Origin: CAVRAW01 sp963716135
Lineage (GTDB): Bacteria > Planctomycetota > Planctomycetia > Pirellulales > JADZDJ01
Direction: 5' to 3'
Assembly: GCA_963716135.1 (NCBI GenBank)
Contig: OY970289.1
Coordinates: 62,001-126,000 of the forward strand
DNA length: 64,000 nt
Below are positions 1 to 10,988 of this stretch, one piece after another. The notes under the pieces are model-generated. The model was not told the DNA's origin and did no database searches. It saw only the letters and a program-made list of their open reading frames with translations. Position 1 is the stretch's first letter, and every line of letters begins with the position of its first letter. Position numbers and translations under genes: made by a program.

Positions 1-612
1 CGCGTGCGGCATCCGCTGGCCGATCCGTTTTTCGTGCTCGCCACGCAAAACCCCATCGAGCAGGAAGGCACGTATCCGCTGCCCGAGGCCCAGCAAGATC
101 GCTTCATGTTCAAAATCTTCGTCAAGTATCCGAGCTTCGGCGAAGAATTTGAAATCGCCCGCCGCACCACCGCGCTGATGACCGACGACGTGGCGCCGGT
201 GCTTTCGGATGAAGAAATCATCGATCTGCAGCGTCTGGTGCGCGAGGTGCCCGTCAGCGATCACGTGATCCAATACACCTTGTCGCTGGTGCGGCAAACC
301 CGCGTCGGCGAAGCGGGCGTTCCGGAATTCATCACCGATCAATTGGCCTGGGGCGCCGGCCCGCGCGCCGTGCAATTCCTCATCCTCGGCGGCAAGGCCC
401 GCGCGCTGCTGCACGGCCGCACCCACGTTTCCACCGACGACATTCAAGCCCTCGCCAAGCCGGTGCTGCGCCATCGCCTGGTTGTGAACTTCGCCGCCGA
501 AAGCGAAGGCATCGGTCCCGACGACGTCGTCGATCGCCTGCTGCAAATCACCCCCACTAAAGAAGACGAACTGACCTCCGACGCGCGCTTCCGCAAGATC
601 TTCGCGTCGTAA
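1..612 (+). CDS. MoxR-family AAA+ ATPase, C-terminal part
   Basis: The reading frame is already open at base 1, so the N-terminal third with the Walker A motif lies outside the window; about 203 residues remain of a family usually near 330. Visible are the sensor-1 stretch ATQNP, the conserved EQEGTYPLPEAQQDRF segment and the sensor-2 motif GAGPRA, followed by the all-alpha lid domain. MoxR ATPases act as chaperones that mature or activate partner proteins. The genes that follow (DUF58, BatA-like, VWA) are the classical partners, so this is the first visible gene of a MoxR/Bat-type locus. Stop TAA is at 610-612. Family assignment is firm; the client protein is unknown. Confidence 0.93.
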   Translation, partial: RVRHPLADPFFVLATQNPIEQEGTYPLPEAQQDRFMFKIFVKYPSFGEEFEIARRTTALMTDDVAPVLSDEEIIDLQRLVREVPVSDHVIQYTLSLVRQTRVGEAGVPEFITDQLAWGAGPRAVQFLILGGKARALLHGRTHVSTDDIQALAKPVLRHRLVVNFAAESEGIGPDDVVDRLLQITPTKEDELTSDARFRKIFAS

Positions 613-618
613 TCAATC

Positions 619-693
619 GGGTTTCGAGTTTCGGGTTTCGAGTCTCGAGTTGCAGCGCCCAAACCCGGAACTCGGAACTCGAAACTCGGAACT
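619..693. repeat. Inverted array of 7-nt units (GAGTTTC class)
   Basis: Left arm 619-651 is about five imperfect copies of the 7-mer GAGTTTC/GGGTTTC. After a 9-nt spacer, right arm 661-693 carries the reverse-complement unit (GAACTCG/AAACTCG). The arms can fold into a long imperfect hairpin. It fills the gap between the MoxR stop (612) and the DUF58 start (700), leaving only 6-7 bases on each side. There is no T-run, so it is not a standard intrinsic terminator. Confidence 0.85.
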
Positions 694-699
694 GATTCG

Positions 700-1607
700 A
701 TGGCCATCGCCGACACCAAACGCTTCCTGCACCCCGAGGCCATCAAACGCATCTCGCGCCTCGATCTGCGGGCGCGCCACATCGTCGAAGGCTATCTGGC
801 CGGCCTGCACCACAGCCCGTACTTCGGCCAGTCGGTCGAATTTCTGCAGCACCGCGAATACACGCACGGCGACGATCTGCGGCACGTCGATTGGAAAGTC
901 TGGGCCAAGCAGGATCGGCTCTACGTCAAGCAGTACGAGGAAGAAACCAACCTGCGTGCCACGCTATTGGTCGATATCTCGCACAGCATGCAGTACGGCC
1001 GCGGCGCGCTGAATAAATATGAATACGCCTGCACCGCCGCCGTGAGCCTCGGCTACTTGCTGTTGCGGCAGCAAGATGCGGTGGGCTGCATTGCCTTTGA
1101 CGAGGCCATGCGCGCTGCCGTGCCGCTGCGCACCAAGCGGACGCATCTCAACTCGATCATCCAATCGCTGGCCGCCAGCGCGCCGAAGCACAAGACCGAC
1201 CTGCAGCACATTCTGCGTTACGCGGCCGAAAGTTCGCGCACCGGGGAATGATCATCCTCATTTCCGACCTGCTTGCGCCCCGGCCGGGATTTGTCAAAGG
1301 AATCAAGCTCCTTCGCCAGCGCGGCCACGACGTGATGGTGCTCCACATTCTCGACGACGACGAGCTGGATTTCCCCTTCGCCGGCCCAACGCGCTTCGAA
1401 GGCCTGGAATTGCCGGAACACCTCACCTGCAACCCGCGCGCGTTGCGCGAAGGATACCTGCAGGCACTGGGGGTCTACCTGGAGGAAATCCGCCGCACCT
1501 GCGCCAAAAATGAGTGCGACTACAAGCTGGTGCGCACGAGCGATCCCTTGGACGCCGTGTTGGCCCACTTCATCAGCAACCGCCAAGCGAAGCAGCGCGG
1601 AGGGTAG
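700..1607 (+). CDS. DUF58 domain protein (frame break near 1243)
   Basis: Two adjacent frames together give a normal-length DUF58 protein of about 300 residues. The first (700-1251) has the family hallmark GDDLRHVDWKVWAKQD around residues 57-72 and a VWA-like LLVDISHSMQ (MIDAS DxSxS near residue 90). The second (from 1248) resumes with MIILISDLL and runs to 1607. One extra G in the GGGG run at 1243-1246 would join them seamlessly, so a one-base deletion in the read is the simplest explanation. The protein sits between MoxR and a BatA-like protein, as in typical MoxR loci, where DUF58 proteins are proposed MoxR clients. The start at 700 has no clear Shine-Dalgarno sequence because the repeat lies directly upstream. 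Confidence 0.85.
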
Positions 1608-1619
1608 AGGTCAATCGAA

Positions 1620-3845
1620 ATGCCGTCTTTCCTCTATCCATTGCCGATCGCCATCGTCGGCGGCCTGATCGCGCTGCCGATCGCGATCCATCTGATCAAC
1701 CTCATGCGCCATCGCAAGGTGCAATGGGCGGCGATGGAGTTTCTGCTCACCAGCCAAAAGCGTAATCGCACCTGGGTCATGCTCAAGCAACTGCTGTTGT
1801 TGCTATTGCGCGTGGCCGCCATCGCCGGCGCCGTGCTGCTGGTCACCCAACCGATCGTGCAAAACAAGCTCGGCGGCCTCTTCGGCGGCAACAAGCTGCA
1901 CCACATCGTGCTGTTGGACGACAGCTTTTCCATGTCCGACAGTTGGGCCGGCACCACCGCGTTTGATGAAGCCAAGGGCGTCATCCAGCGCCTGGGCACA
2001 CAGGCCGCGCAACAGCCTGCGCGCCAGGAATTCACGCTGCTGCGCTTCTCGCAGGCCAGCCGGCCGCAGCGCGGCACGCAAGACGATCTGGCAAAAGTCG
2101 TCGTGGACGAGGAATTTCCCAAGACGCTCGAGCAGGCCCTGCAGAAATTGCACGTTTCGCAGCTTTCCGTCGGCCCGGCCGACGCCCTGCAGGCCGCCGC
2201 GCAAATGGTCGGCGACAAAAGCGATTCCAACAACGTGGTGTATCTCGTGAGCGATTTCCGCGCCAAGGATTGGACCGCCCCGAAGGCGCTCGAAAAGCTG
2301 TTGCAAAAGCTAAATTCCCAGGGCGTGCAGGTGCAGCTCGTGAATTGCGTCGATGCGATGCGCCCGAACCTGGCGATCACCGCGCTAAAACCTGCCGGCG
2401 GAATCCGCGCCGCCGGCGTGCCGTTGGAAATGGAAGTCAACGTGCACAACTTCGGGCCCACACCGGTCAGAAATCTGTCCGTGCGCCTGGAAGAGCAGGG
2501 CATCCAGCGCCCCGCCATCGAGATCGACAAAATCGACGCGGGCCGCAGCGTCAAGCGGCAATTTGAAGTCCGCGCGCCCAACGCCGGCCAGCGGCGGATC
2601 ACCGCGCTATTGCCGCCGGACGCCGTGATGGCGGATAACTCGCGCGATGCCGTCGTCGATTTTCCCGCCGGCGTGCCGGTGCTCATCGTCGATGGCGGCC
2701 TGAAATCCGGAACCGCCCGCGGCGGCGACGGCTACTTTCTGCAATCGGTCTTGGCGCAACCGGGCCCGATTCCCACCGGCCTGCGGCCGCGCGTGGAACC
2801 TCCGCGCTTCTTGGAAGAACACCCATTGGATGAATTCCACACCGTGTATCTGTGCAATGTCGATCGCCTCTCGCAAGCCGCCGTCGAAAAACTCACCAAG
2901 TACGTCGAGGCCGGCGGCGGTCTGGCGTTCTTTTTGGGCGATCAATCGCGCGCCGATTTTCTCAATCGGCTGTATGCCGATGGGAACGGGCTGTTTCCCG
3001 CGCCGCTGGAGGCGCCGGTGCCGCTGTTGGTCGAGCAATCGCAGAAAACGCCCGACCTGGTGATCACCGATCATCCGATCTTCCGCGTGTTTTCCGGTGA
3101 AAACAATCCGTTCATCAAGATGGTGAACATTGAAAAATACTTCGCCGTAAAGAAGGGATGGAAGCCCGCCGAAGGTTCGACGACTGCCGTCATCGCCCGC
3201 ATTCGCAATGGCGCGCCGCTGGCGATCGAAAAGAAACTGGGCGAGGGACGCATCGTGGCCTTTCTCACCACCGCCGCGCCGCAATGGAACAATTGGGCCC
3301 GCGATAACCCCAGCTTCGTGGTCACGATGCTCGAACTGCAAAGCTATCTTTCGGCCGCGCACGAAATCGACCCGGGCCGCATCGTCGGCACGCCCTGGGA
3401 AGTGAAGGTCGATCCGCAAAAATATCTCGACCAGGTCGAATTCACCACGCCCGCCGAGGGCACGGCCGAGAAGGTCGTCGTCAAGGCAGTGCCCCAAAAC
3501 GATGGGCCGTCGCTGGCCAGGCTCGACGACACGCTCGCCGGCGGCGAATACGACGCGGTGCTCACGCAAAACGACAACACGCAAGACGTCCTCTCGGTGG
3601 CCTACAACGTCGATCCGGCGGAAAGCGACTTGAAGATCGTCTCGCCCGAGCAACTGGCCGCGGAACTGACCGACGTCGCCTATGAATATCATCGCGCCGC
3701 CGATCTGTATTTCGATTCCAGCCAACTGCAGGGCTTCAACCTCAGCGAAACGGTGCTGTACGTGCTGGCCGCATTGCTGATCGGCGAGCAATTGTTGGCC
3801 TACTCGGCCAGTTATCATCCCGCGCACAATCATGGAGCAAGCTGA
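1620..3845 (+). CDS. BatA-like membrane protein with VWA domain
   Basis: A 741-residue inner-membrane protein. Residues 1-85 match the BatA/aerotolerance N-terminal domain, with a first hydrophobic segment, the LINLMRHRKVQWAAMEFL stretch and a Leu-rich second segment (LKQLLLLLLRVAAIAG). A VWA domain follows with metal-site motif DDSFS near residue 100. The middle region (roughly 355-500) resembles a class-I glutamine-amidotransferase-like fold (VPVLIVDGG, VEAGGGLAFFLG). One C-terminal membrane helix (VLYVLAALLIGEQLLAY) closes the protein. It begins 12 bases after the DUF58 frame with a GAGG about 9 bases upstream. Its role in envelope stress or aerotolerance is inferred from family and context only. 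Confidence 0.88.
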   Translation: MPSFLYPLPIAIVGGLIALPIAIHLINLMRHRKVQWAAMEFLLTSQKRNRTWVMLKQLLLLLLRVAAIAGAVLLVTQPIVQNKLGGLFGGNKLHHIVLLDDSFSMSDSWAGTTAFDEAKGVIQRLGTQAAQQPARQEFTLLRFSQASRPQRGTQDDLAKVVVDEEFPKTLEQALQKLHVSQLSVGPADALQAAAQMVGDKSDSNNVVYLVSDFRAKDWTAPKALEKLLQKLNSQGVQVQLVNCVDAMRPNLAITALKPAGGIRAAGVPLEMEVNVHNFGPTPVRNLSVRLEEQGIQRPAIEIDKIDAGRSVKRQFEVRAPNAGQRRITALLPPDAVMADNSRDAVVDFPAGVPVLIVDGGLKSGTARGGDGYFLQSVLAQPGPIPTGLRPRVEPPRFLEEHPLDEFHTVYLCNVDRLSQAAVEKLTKYVEAGGGLAFFLGDQSRADFLNRLYADGNGLFPAPLEAPVPLLVEQSQKTPDLVITDHPIFRVFSGENNPFIKMVNIEKYFAVKKGWKPAEGSTTAVIARIRNGAPLAIEKKLGEGRIVAFLTTAAPQWNNWARDNPSFVVTMLELQSYLSAAHEIDPGRIVGTPWEVKVDPQKYLDQVEFTTPAEGTAEKVVVKAVPQNDGPSLARLDDTLAGGEYDAVLTQNDNTQDVLSVAYNVDPAESDLKIVSPEQLAAELTDVAYEYHRAADLYFDSSQLQGFNLSETVLYVLAALLIGEQLLAYSASYHPAHNHGAS

Positions 3846-3846
3846 C

Positions 3847-6399
3847 ATGCCCGGGCTGATGCCAATTCTCGCGACGGTGGGCAATGCGACCGCGGATGCC
3901 GCGCGCGCCGTGACCACGAGCACAGAAACCACGCCGGTGGCCGAAGCCCTCACGCGCACGCGCTACGAGTTGGCCCGCGTGGAATCGTTTTCCGATTGGT
4001 GGCAGATGCCGCTGTTGGTGCTTGTCTGCGTGGTGGTGTTGATCTACGTCGCCTATCTTTACCGCCGCGACAGCGTGGAATTGAAGCCAGGCATTGGCTT
4101 CCTGCTGATGTTTCTGCGCCTGGCGGCGTTCTGCGGAATTCTGCTGGCCTATCTCGACGTGCAAAAGCGCACGGAGACCAAGGTGGTGCACAATTCGCGC
4201 GTGCTGCTTTTGGTCGACACCAGCTTGAGCATGGCCCGCGCGGATGCGGATGAAAGCACCGCCGGCGCGCCGTCCTTGCGCGCCGCATCGACCACGTCGC
4301 AACCGCCCTGGTCGATGGCGATTTCCTCGATCAACTCCGCCATACCCATGACGTGTCGGTGGCCAAATTCGACACGGAATTGCGCCGCATCGCCACGCTG
4401 CCGCGCTTCTCGCTGGAGGCCGATGAACAGATAACAGCGGCTGCCGCCGCCGAGGAAAAACCGCCCGCCGACAAAATCGATTGGCGCAAGGAACTGGAAC
4501 CGCAAGGCGCCGAAACGCGCCTCGGCCAGTCGGTACGCCAGATTATCAACGACGAACGCGGCTCCCCAATCTCCGCCGTGGTAGTCTTCAGCGACGGCGG
4601 ACAAAACGCCGGCGTCGACGTTGCCGCCGCCATCAAAACCGCCCAAGAAGCGAAAATTCCCGTTTACACCGTCGCTGTCGGCTCCGCCGCCACGCCCACC
4701 ACCGTGCGCGTCAGCGATCTGGTCGCCCCGGCACGGGCCTATCCCGGCGATGCTTTCCAAGTCACCGGCTACCTGCAATCGCGCGGTCTGAACGGCCGAT
4801 CCGTCACCGTCGAACTGAGCGTGCTCAACGCCGCCAAAGAAAAAGAGAACGCCGCCGAGCCAGGCCTGGATGTATCGCAGCGCGTCACGCTGGGCGGCGA
4901 TAACGAAACGCTGCCGGTGCGGTTCGACATCCCCGGCCTCGAAACCGCTGGCCGTCGCATCGTCCGCCTGCGCATCAAACCGATTCCCGAAGTCAAAGAC
5001 AAGACCGACAGCCAGCGCGAAATCGAGGTTGACGTGGTCGATCGCAAAAGTCGCGTGCTCCTGTTCGCCGGCGGGCCCTCGCGCGAATATCAATTCCTGC
5101 GCAACATGCTCCGCCGCAGCGAACTTGCCAAAAGCGGCGAGACCATTGTCGACGTTCTGCTGCAATCCGCCGCCGAAGGCGTGTCGCAGGACGCCAATCA
5201 AATCCTCGCCGAATTTCCCCGCTCGAAAAAAGATCTTACGCGGTACGACACGATCGTGGCCTTCGATCCCGACTGGCGCGCGCTGGACCCTTCGCAAATC
5301 CAGGCACTGGAAGATTGGGTCGGCGAAGAATCGGGCGGGCTGATCGTCATCGCCGGTCCGGTCTATACCGACGCCTGGGTGCAAAGCCCCGCCATGGGAC
5401 CGATTCGCTCGCTGTATCCTGTCGAATTTAGCCGCCGCATCGCGCTGTTGGAGGAGGCTCGCTACGGCTCAACGCAGCCGTGGCCTTTGGAATTCACTCG
5501 CGAAGGACTGGAAGCCGAATTCCTTTGGCTCGACGACAATGCGGCCGTCAGCCGCGAAATCTGGGATTCATTCGCCGGCGTTTACGGTTATTACCGTGTG
5601 CGGGGCCCGAAGCCCGGCGCGACGGTGTACGCCTTGTATTCCGATCCCGAAGCCGCCATCGGCGATCAAAAGCCCGTCTACTTCGCCGGGCAGTTCTACG
5701 GCTCCGGCCGCGTGTTCTACATGGGCAGCGGCGAAATGTGGCGCTTGCGGGCACTCAGCGACAAATATTTCGACACGTTCTACACCAAGCTCATTCGCCA
5801 TGTGTCGCAGGGCCGATTGCTGCGCGGCTCCGGTCTGGGCAACCTGATGGTCGAGCGCGATCGATACGTCGTCGGCAACACCGTCGTGGTGCGGGCGCAA
5901 TTGATGAACGCCCAGCACCAACCGCTGGAAATGCCGAAGGTCGCGCTGCATGTCATCCAGCGCGACGGCCAGCCGGTGCTGGTGCCGCTGGCTGCCGATT
6001 CCGCGCAAGGGAATGTACACCGGCCAGTTCACCGTCACTCAGGAAGGCGAATGCCGTTTGGAATTGGAGAATCCTGATGCCCTCGGCGAGCCGCTGACCA
6101 AGCGCCTGCAGGTGTTCATGCCAAAATTGGAACAGGAACATCCGCAGCGCAACGACAAGCCGCTGAAGGAGCTGGCCGACGGCACCGGCGGGCAAATGTA
6201 CGTCGGCATTCCAGCGGCGATTGGCTCGACGAGCGAAAAACCGCTGCCGCTGCAACTCAAAGACAAAACGCAAGAAACCTACGTGATGGGGCGCAAGGAC
6301 CGCAAATGGGAAGAAAACTGGATGCATTTGCTGCTGGCCCTGATTTGCGGATGCCTGTGCACCGAATGGCTCGTGCGGCGCCTATGCCGCCTGGCATGA
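3847..6399 (+). CDS. VWA/GATase-like membrane protein (two frame breaks)
   Basis: Start 3847 is preferred over the in-frame ATG at 3832 because GGAG (3834-3837) is well placed for it; the gene begins right after the BatA-like stop. Two N-terminal membrane helices (PLLVLVCVVVLIYVAYLY and IGFLLMFLRLAAFCGILLAY) are followed by a VWA metal motif VDTSLS. The frame then shifts between about 4270 and 4290; the sequence RIDHVATALVDGDFL just upstream of 4353 shows continuity. The central part has a GATase1-like segment (DTIVAFDPDWRALD, EESGGLIVIAGP). A second shift at the GGG at 6009-6011 moves to the frame ending at 6399, which ends in a membrane helix. Reconstructed length is about 850 residues. The breaks look like indels, not two genes. 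Confidence 0.82.
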
Positions 6400-6408
6400 A
6401 AATTCGAT

Positions 6409-8934
6409 ATGTCCGTTGAATTACAACAACCGTCGCTCGCTCCCGCGATTTCATCGCTGCTGGCAGGCTTGCGCCTGCGCATCCGCGGCTATGTTTGGGC
6501 AGAAGGTCTGGCGCGCGTCGCGATCGTCTTTGGCGTGGCGTTCTGGGCCACACTGGCGTTCGACTGGTTGTTCGAACCTCCGTGGCAGTTCCGCGCCGTG
6601 ATGTTGGCCGCGGTCGGTGCTTCGCTCCTGTTGGTGATCTATCGCCACATTGTGCGCCGCGCATTTCATCGGTTGGACGACGCAAGCCTGGCGCTGGTGC
6701 TGGAGCGTCGGTATCCCGACTATTGCGACAGCCTGTTGACCACCGTCGAAATCGACCGCCATCCGTCGCACGCCTCCGCATTCAATCGCGACATGGTCGA
6801 TTTCACCCGCCGGCAAGCGGTCGCGCGCTCCAAAGATGTGCGCCTTGGCGAAGTCTTCCGCATTGCGCCCTCGGCGCGCACGCTCAGCCTGGCGATCGTC
6901 CTGGTGGTATCCGTTGGGGCTTTTGCCCTGGTCGCCCACGGCGCCTACCACACCTGGTATCAGCGCGTGGTCCTGCTGAACCGAGACCTGCTGTGGCCGC
7001 GCAGCAATCACGTGCGGGTCGAAGGCTTCCCGCCCAATCACGTGCGAAAAGTGGCCAAGGGGGCCGACTTCGAATTGCTCGCCGCCGCCGATTTCCGCGC
7101 CCCGTTCAAGCTGCCGCACTGGGTCGAAGTGCGCTATCGAACCGACGAAGGCGTGCGCAACCGCGACAACATGAGCACCGTCGGCGCCGCATCGGCTGAA
7201 GATCCGCAGCAAAAATATTCCTATGTCTTCAAGGGCATCATGTCGTCGATCGATTTCGACGTGCTGGGCGGCGACGACCGCGATCGCGGCTATCGCCTGG
7301 AAGTGGTTGACAATCCGGCAATCAGCAAAATGCAATTGGCCTGCGAGTATCCCGCATACACCGGCCGGCCCGCCGGCATCGTGCCGGCCAGCGCGCTGGT
7401 GCAACTGCCGCAAGGCACGAACGTCACCATCAACTGCACGACGAATAAAGACATCGCCGGCGTGAATGTTACGATCGTGGCCGGCGACAAGACCGGCAAG
7501 CTCGCCGAAATTCAACCTTCGCAAGTCGACCCGCGGCAGTTCAGCCTCGTGCTGCCCGAATTGATGGAAGACACGACGCTTATGTTCGAGCTGCACGACA
7601 CCGACGGCATCCAAAGCCGCGATCCGGTGCGATTAACGCTGATCGCCGCGCCCGATGAAGCCCCCGTCGTCGCGCTGCGGCTGCAAGGCATCAGCACCGC
7701 CATTACGCCCAACGCGCGGCTGCCGGTCATTGGCGAAGTGCGCGATGATTACGGTTTGACGCGCTTGTGGTTTGAATATCAACTGGCGTCGCACGCGCCC
7801 GCAGGCTCGTCGAAAGATTCATCAGCAAAGCCAACGCCGCCTGGCGACAAAGAACCCTCCGCCGAACAGCCGCTGCACGCCTCGACCCTTGGGCGTGACG
7901 ATCGGCCCAAAACTCAACTGGCCCTGGAATCAACCGACGCTGAGGCCCTCGATCTGAAGCATCTTCGCGACGTCGGCGAGCTGCTCGCGCGCCGCGGCGT
8001 GAAATCGCCCAAGGACCTGGCGAAAATCACCGCCCCTGATGAATCACGACTAATCTCGGCCATCAAAAGCCAAGAGCAGATCGATCGCGCCATGGCATTC
8101 CACCCGCAGGTCGGCGACCACCTTTTCGTGGCGCTCAAAGCGGCCGACAACTGCGCGTTGCCATCGGGAATCAACATCGGACAGGGAGAAAGGTATCAGC
8201 TCGAGATCGTTCCGCCCGAGCAACTGCTTTCGATGTTGGAAGGGCGGGAATTGATGTTGCGGCGGCGCTTCGAGGTCATCTATCAGGAAATGCTCGACAC
8301 CCGCGACGGGCTGGCGCGGATCGATTTCACGCCTCCCGATGCCCAGTCGGCGGCCGACGACAAATCTCAAGAACCGGGCGACAAGGCAAGCGGTGATTCC
8401 GACAAACAGCTCGGCGATCTGCAAGAAACCCCCGACGAGCGCGCTGCGCGGCTAGCCAAGCGCGCCGCCGAAATGCGCGACCTGCGAGTCAACCGCGCCC
8501 TGGACAACGCCGACCGCTCGGCCAGCGAAACGCTCACCGTGGCCGATTCGTTCGACGACATCCGCGAAGAGATGGTCAACAACCGCGTGGATACGCCCGC
8601 CGTCGAAGCGCGGCTGAAGGATCAGATTGCCGACCCGCTGCGGCGGATCAGCGTCGAAATGTTTCCGCAGTTGAAGGCCAGTTTGCAGCAGCTTCGCCGC
8701 GAGCTCGACGATCCCCAAGCCGGCCAGGCCAGCCTGCGGAAATCGCTGACCCAGGCCGACGCCATCCTGGTCGAGATGAAGCTCGTGCTGGACAAGATGT
8801 TAGAATTAGAGACGTTCAACGAAGTGGTCGAACAGTTGCGGCAGATCATCGCCAACCAAGGCCGGCTGAGCGACGAGACCCTGAAACGCCAAAAGGAGGA
8901 GTTGAAGCAGAAGTTGCGCGATCTGGAGAAATAA
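6409..8934 (+). CDS. DUF4175-like membrane protein with coiled-coil tail
   Basis: An 841-residue protein. Hydrophobic segments lie at about residues 37-55 and 63-81, and a third near 161-182; between them is the conserved LERRYPDYCDSLLTTVE stretch seen in DUF4175-type proteins. A large extracytoplasmic beta-rich region follows. The C-terminal 280 residues are charged and helical, with a long predicted coiled coil ending in a Lys/Glu-rich tail. It starts 10 bases after the VWA protein and clearly belongs to the same operon. No catalytic motif is visible. A scaffold role in the envelope complex of this locus is inference. Confidence 0.78.
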   Translation: MSVELQQPSLAPAISSLLAGLRLRIRGYVWAEGLARVAIVFGVAFWATLAFDWLFEPPWQFRAVMLAAVGASLLLVIYRHIVRRAFHRLDDASLALVLERRYPDYCDSLLTTVEIDRHPSHASAFNRDMVDFTRRQAVARSKDVRLGEVFRIAPSARTLSLAIVLVVSVGAFALVAHGAYHTWYQRVVLLNRDLLWPRSNHVRVEGFPPNHVRKVAKGADFELLAAADFRAPFKLPHWVEVRYRTDEGVRNRDNMSTVGAASAEDPQQKYSYVFKGIMSSIDFDVLGGDDRDRGYRLEVVDNPAISKMQLACEYPAYTGRPAGIVPASALVQLPQGTNVTINCTTNKDIAGVNVTIVAGDKTGKLAEIQPSQVDPRQFSLVLPELMEDTTLMFELHDTDGIQSRDPVRLTLIAAPDEAPVVALRLQGISTAITPNARLPVIGEVRDDYGLTRLWFEYQLASHAPAGSSKDSSAKPTPPGDKEPSAEQPLHASTLGRDDRPKTQLALESTDAEALDLKHLRDVGELLARRGVKSPKDLAKITAPDESRLISAIKSQEQIDRAMAFHPQVGDHLFVALKAADNCALPSGINIGQGERYQLEIVPPEQLLSMLEGRELMLRRRFEVIYQEMLDTRDGLARIDFTPPDAQSAADDKSQEPGDKASGDSDKQLGDLQETPDERAARLAKRAAEMRDLRVNRALDNADRSASETLTVADSFDDIREEMVNNRVDTPAVEARLKDQIADPLRRISVEMFPQLKASLQQLRRELDDPQAGQASLRKSLTQADAILVEMKLVLDKMLELETFNEVVEQLRQIIANQGRLSDETLKRQKEELKQKLRDLEK

Positions 8935-9135
8935 GGTCGCTCGAACTGGCTGCTTTCGCGGCAACCGCCGGTAAACGAGGAACTTTAGCACTGCTCGATG
9001 GCACTAACCTATTGTCCCGATTCACCATGGAGATACGTCAGTTTGGCGTGCCGGTCGCTTGAGAGGAAACGGATCGAGATTGCCGCTTGCCGGCAATCGG
9101 CACACAATTGAATGACTGCACAAGGCTATTTCGTA

Positions 9136-10988
9136 ATGACAATGTCCGGCCGCATTAAACCCTGGATTCCGCTAGCGACGATAAGCGCCCTTTCGCTTTT
9201 GGCGCAATGCGGCCAGGCTTCGCCCGCGCCGACGAGACGCCGGACGCCGGCGCCGCGCCGCAGCCGGCCGTCAAAACATCTTCATCGGCCGAGGACGACG
9301 CCAAGCTTTCCGTCGAGCAAGCCCGGCTGGCCGATCGCTACAAGGAATTGGAGCGCGTCATCCTCCGCATGGCCGAGGTGATGCAGCCCACCGATCCTAA
9401 GCGCGCCGCCTTGCTGAAGCAGGCGTTTGCACAAAGCAAAGAGCGGCAGATCGACCTGCAATTCGAAGACGTCGTCAAGCTGCTGGAAAAGGAACAGCTC
9501 TATCAGGCCAACAAAGGCCAGGCGGCGGTCCAGCAAGATCTCAATCGCCTATTGCAATTGCTGCTGAGCGGCGAACGCGAAAAACAAATCGCCAACGAGC
9601 GCGTCGAAATCAAGAAATTCATCGAGCGCATCAACAAACTGATTCGCCAGCAGCAGGGCATCCAGGGCGAGACTGAAGGGCAGGGGGAGGTGCCCGATCT
9701 CACCAGGCGGCAAGGCGAAGTTGCCGACAAGACGGGCGAACTGGCCGGCGATCTGAAAAAATTCGAAAGCCGAAACGAGCCGGCCGGCGCCGCCGACCAG
9801 CCAGCCGATAAAGCCGGCGAAAAGCCCGGCGACAAGGAATCCGGCGCCAAACCGGACGACAAAAAAGCTTCCGGCAAGCCCGACGCCAAACCGGCCGGCA
9901 AGGCGGACGATAAAAAATCGGACGGCAAATCGGCGGACGGCAAGGCCAACGGCAAACCGGACGATCAATCCGCCGACAAGTCCGGCGGCAAACCTGGCGG
10001 CAAGCCCGACGACAAATCCGCAGACGACCAAAAAGGCGAGCCGGGCGGCGATAAAAACAAACCCTCCGGCAGCAAGCAAGACCAACAAGGCGGATCGCCC
10101 AGCCCGGGCGAATCACCCGGCGAGGAAAACTCCGATAATCAATCGGACAAATCGTCGGAGAACGACCAGACGCAAGGGCGCAAGCGCGTCCAACAAGCCG
10201 AAGAGCGGATGCGCGACGCCCGGCGCCGGCTGGAACAGGCCAACCGCCGCGGCGCCGCGGAGGAACAGGAAAAGGCGCTCGCCGAATTGAAACTCGCCAA
10301 GGCCCAACTGGAAGAGATTCTCCGCCAGTTGCGCGAAGAAGAAGTGGAACGCGTGCTGGCCGCCCTGGAAACCCGCTTTCGCAAAATGCTCGAAATGCAA
10401 CTCGGCGTGAATGAAGGCACCGTGCGCCTCGATTCCATCGCCGAGGACCAGCGCGACCACGACGTCGAAATCGAGTCGGGCAAGCTCAGCCGCAAAGAGT
10501 CGCTCATCACCGCCGAGGCCGACAAAACATTGTCGCTGTTGCGCGAAGAAGGATCCTCCGTCGCCTTCCCTGAAACCGTCGGCCAGATGCGCGAAGACAT
10601 GGACCAGGTCGCCGGCCGGTTGGCCCGGGCAAACGTCGGCCACATCACGCAAGACGTCGAAAAAGACATCGTCGCTTCATTGGAAGAGCTGATCGCCGCC
10701 TTGCAAAAAGCGCAAAAAGAACAGCAAATGCGCCGCGGCGGGAGCGGCCACGGAGGCGGTGGCGGCAACCAGGACCAGCCGCTGTTGGATCAAATCGCTG
10801 AACTGAGAATGATTCGCTCCCTGCAAATACAAGTGAACTCCAGGACACAACGGTATTCCAAGCTGCTTACCGATGGCGCCGAACAGGCCACCGAGCCCGA
10901 CCTGGTCGAAGCGCTCAAGCGGCTGGGCGAGCGGGAAGAGCGCGTCTACCGAACCACGCGCGACATCGTGGTGGGGAAAAACCGATGA
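9136..10988 (+). CDS. Exported coiled-coil protein with Lys/Gly/Asp-rich linker
   Basis: An N-terminal signal-like segment (WIPLATISALSLLAQ) is encoded in one frame from 9136 (alternatives 9112, 9142) and joins the main frame, open from 9207, through a one-base shift between about 9205 and 9230. The mature protein has a helical region (residues about 45-175), then a low-complexity linker of repeated KPDDK/GKPDGK-like units (9830-10130), then a second long coiled coil and a Gly-rich patch before the end. The linker is a DNA-level repeat as well, so its length may vary between strains. The gene overlaps the next by four bases (ATGA). Likely periplasmic partner of the upstream DUF4175 protein; function not known. 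Confidence 0.7.
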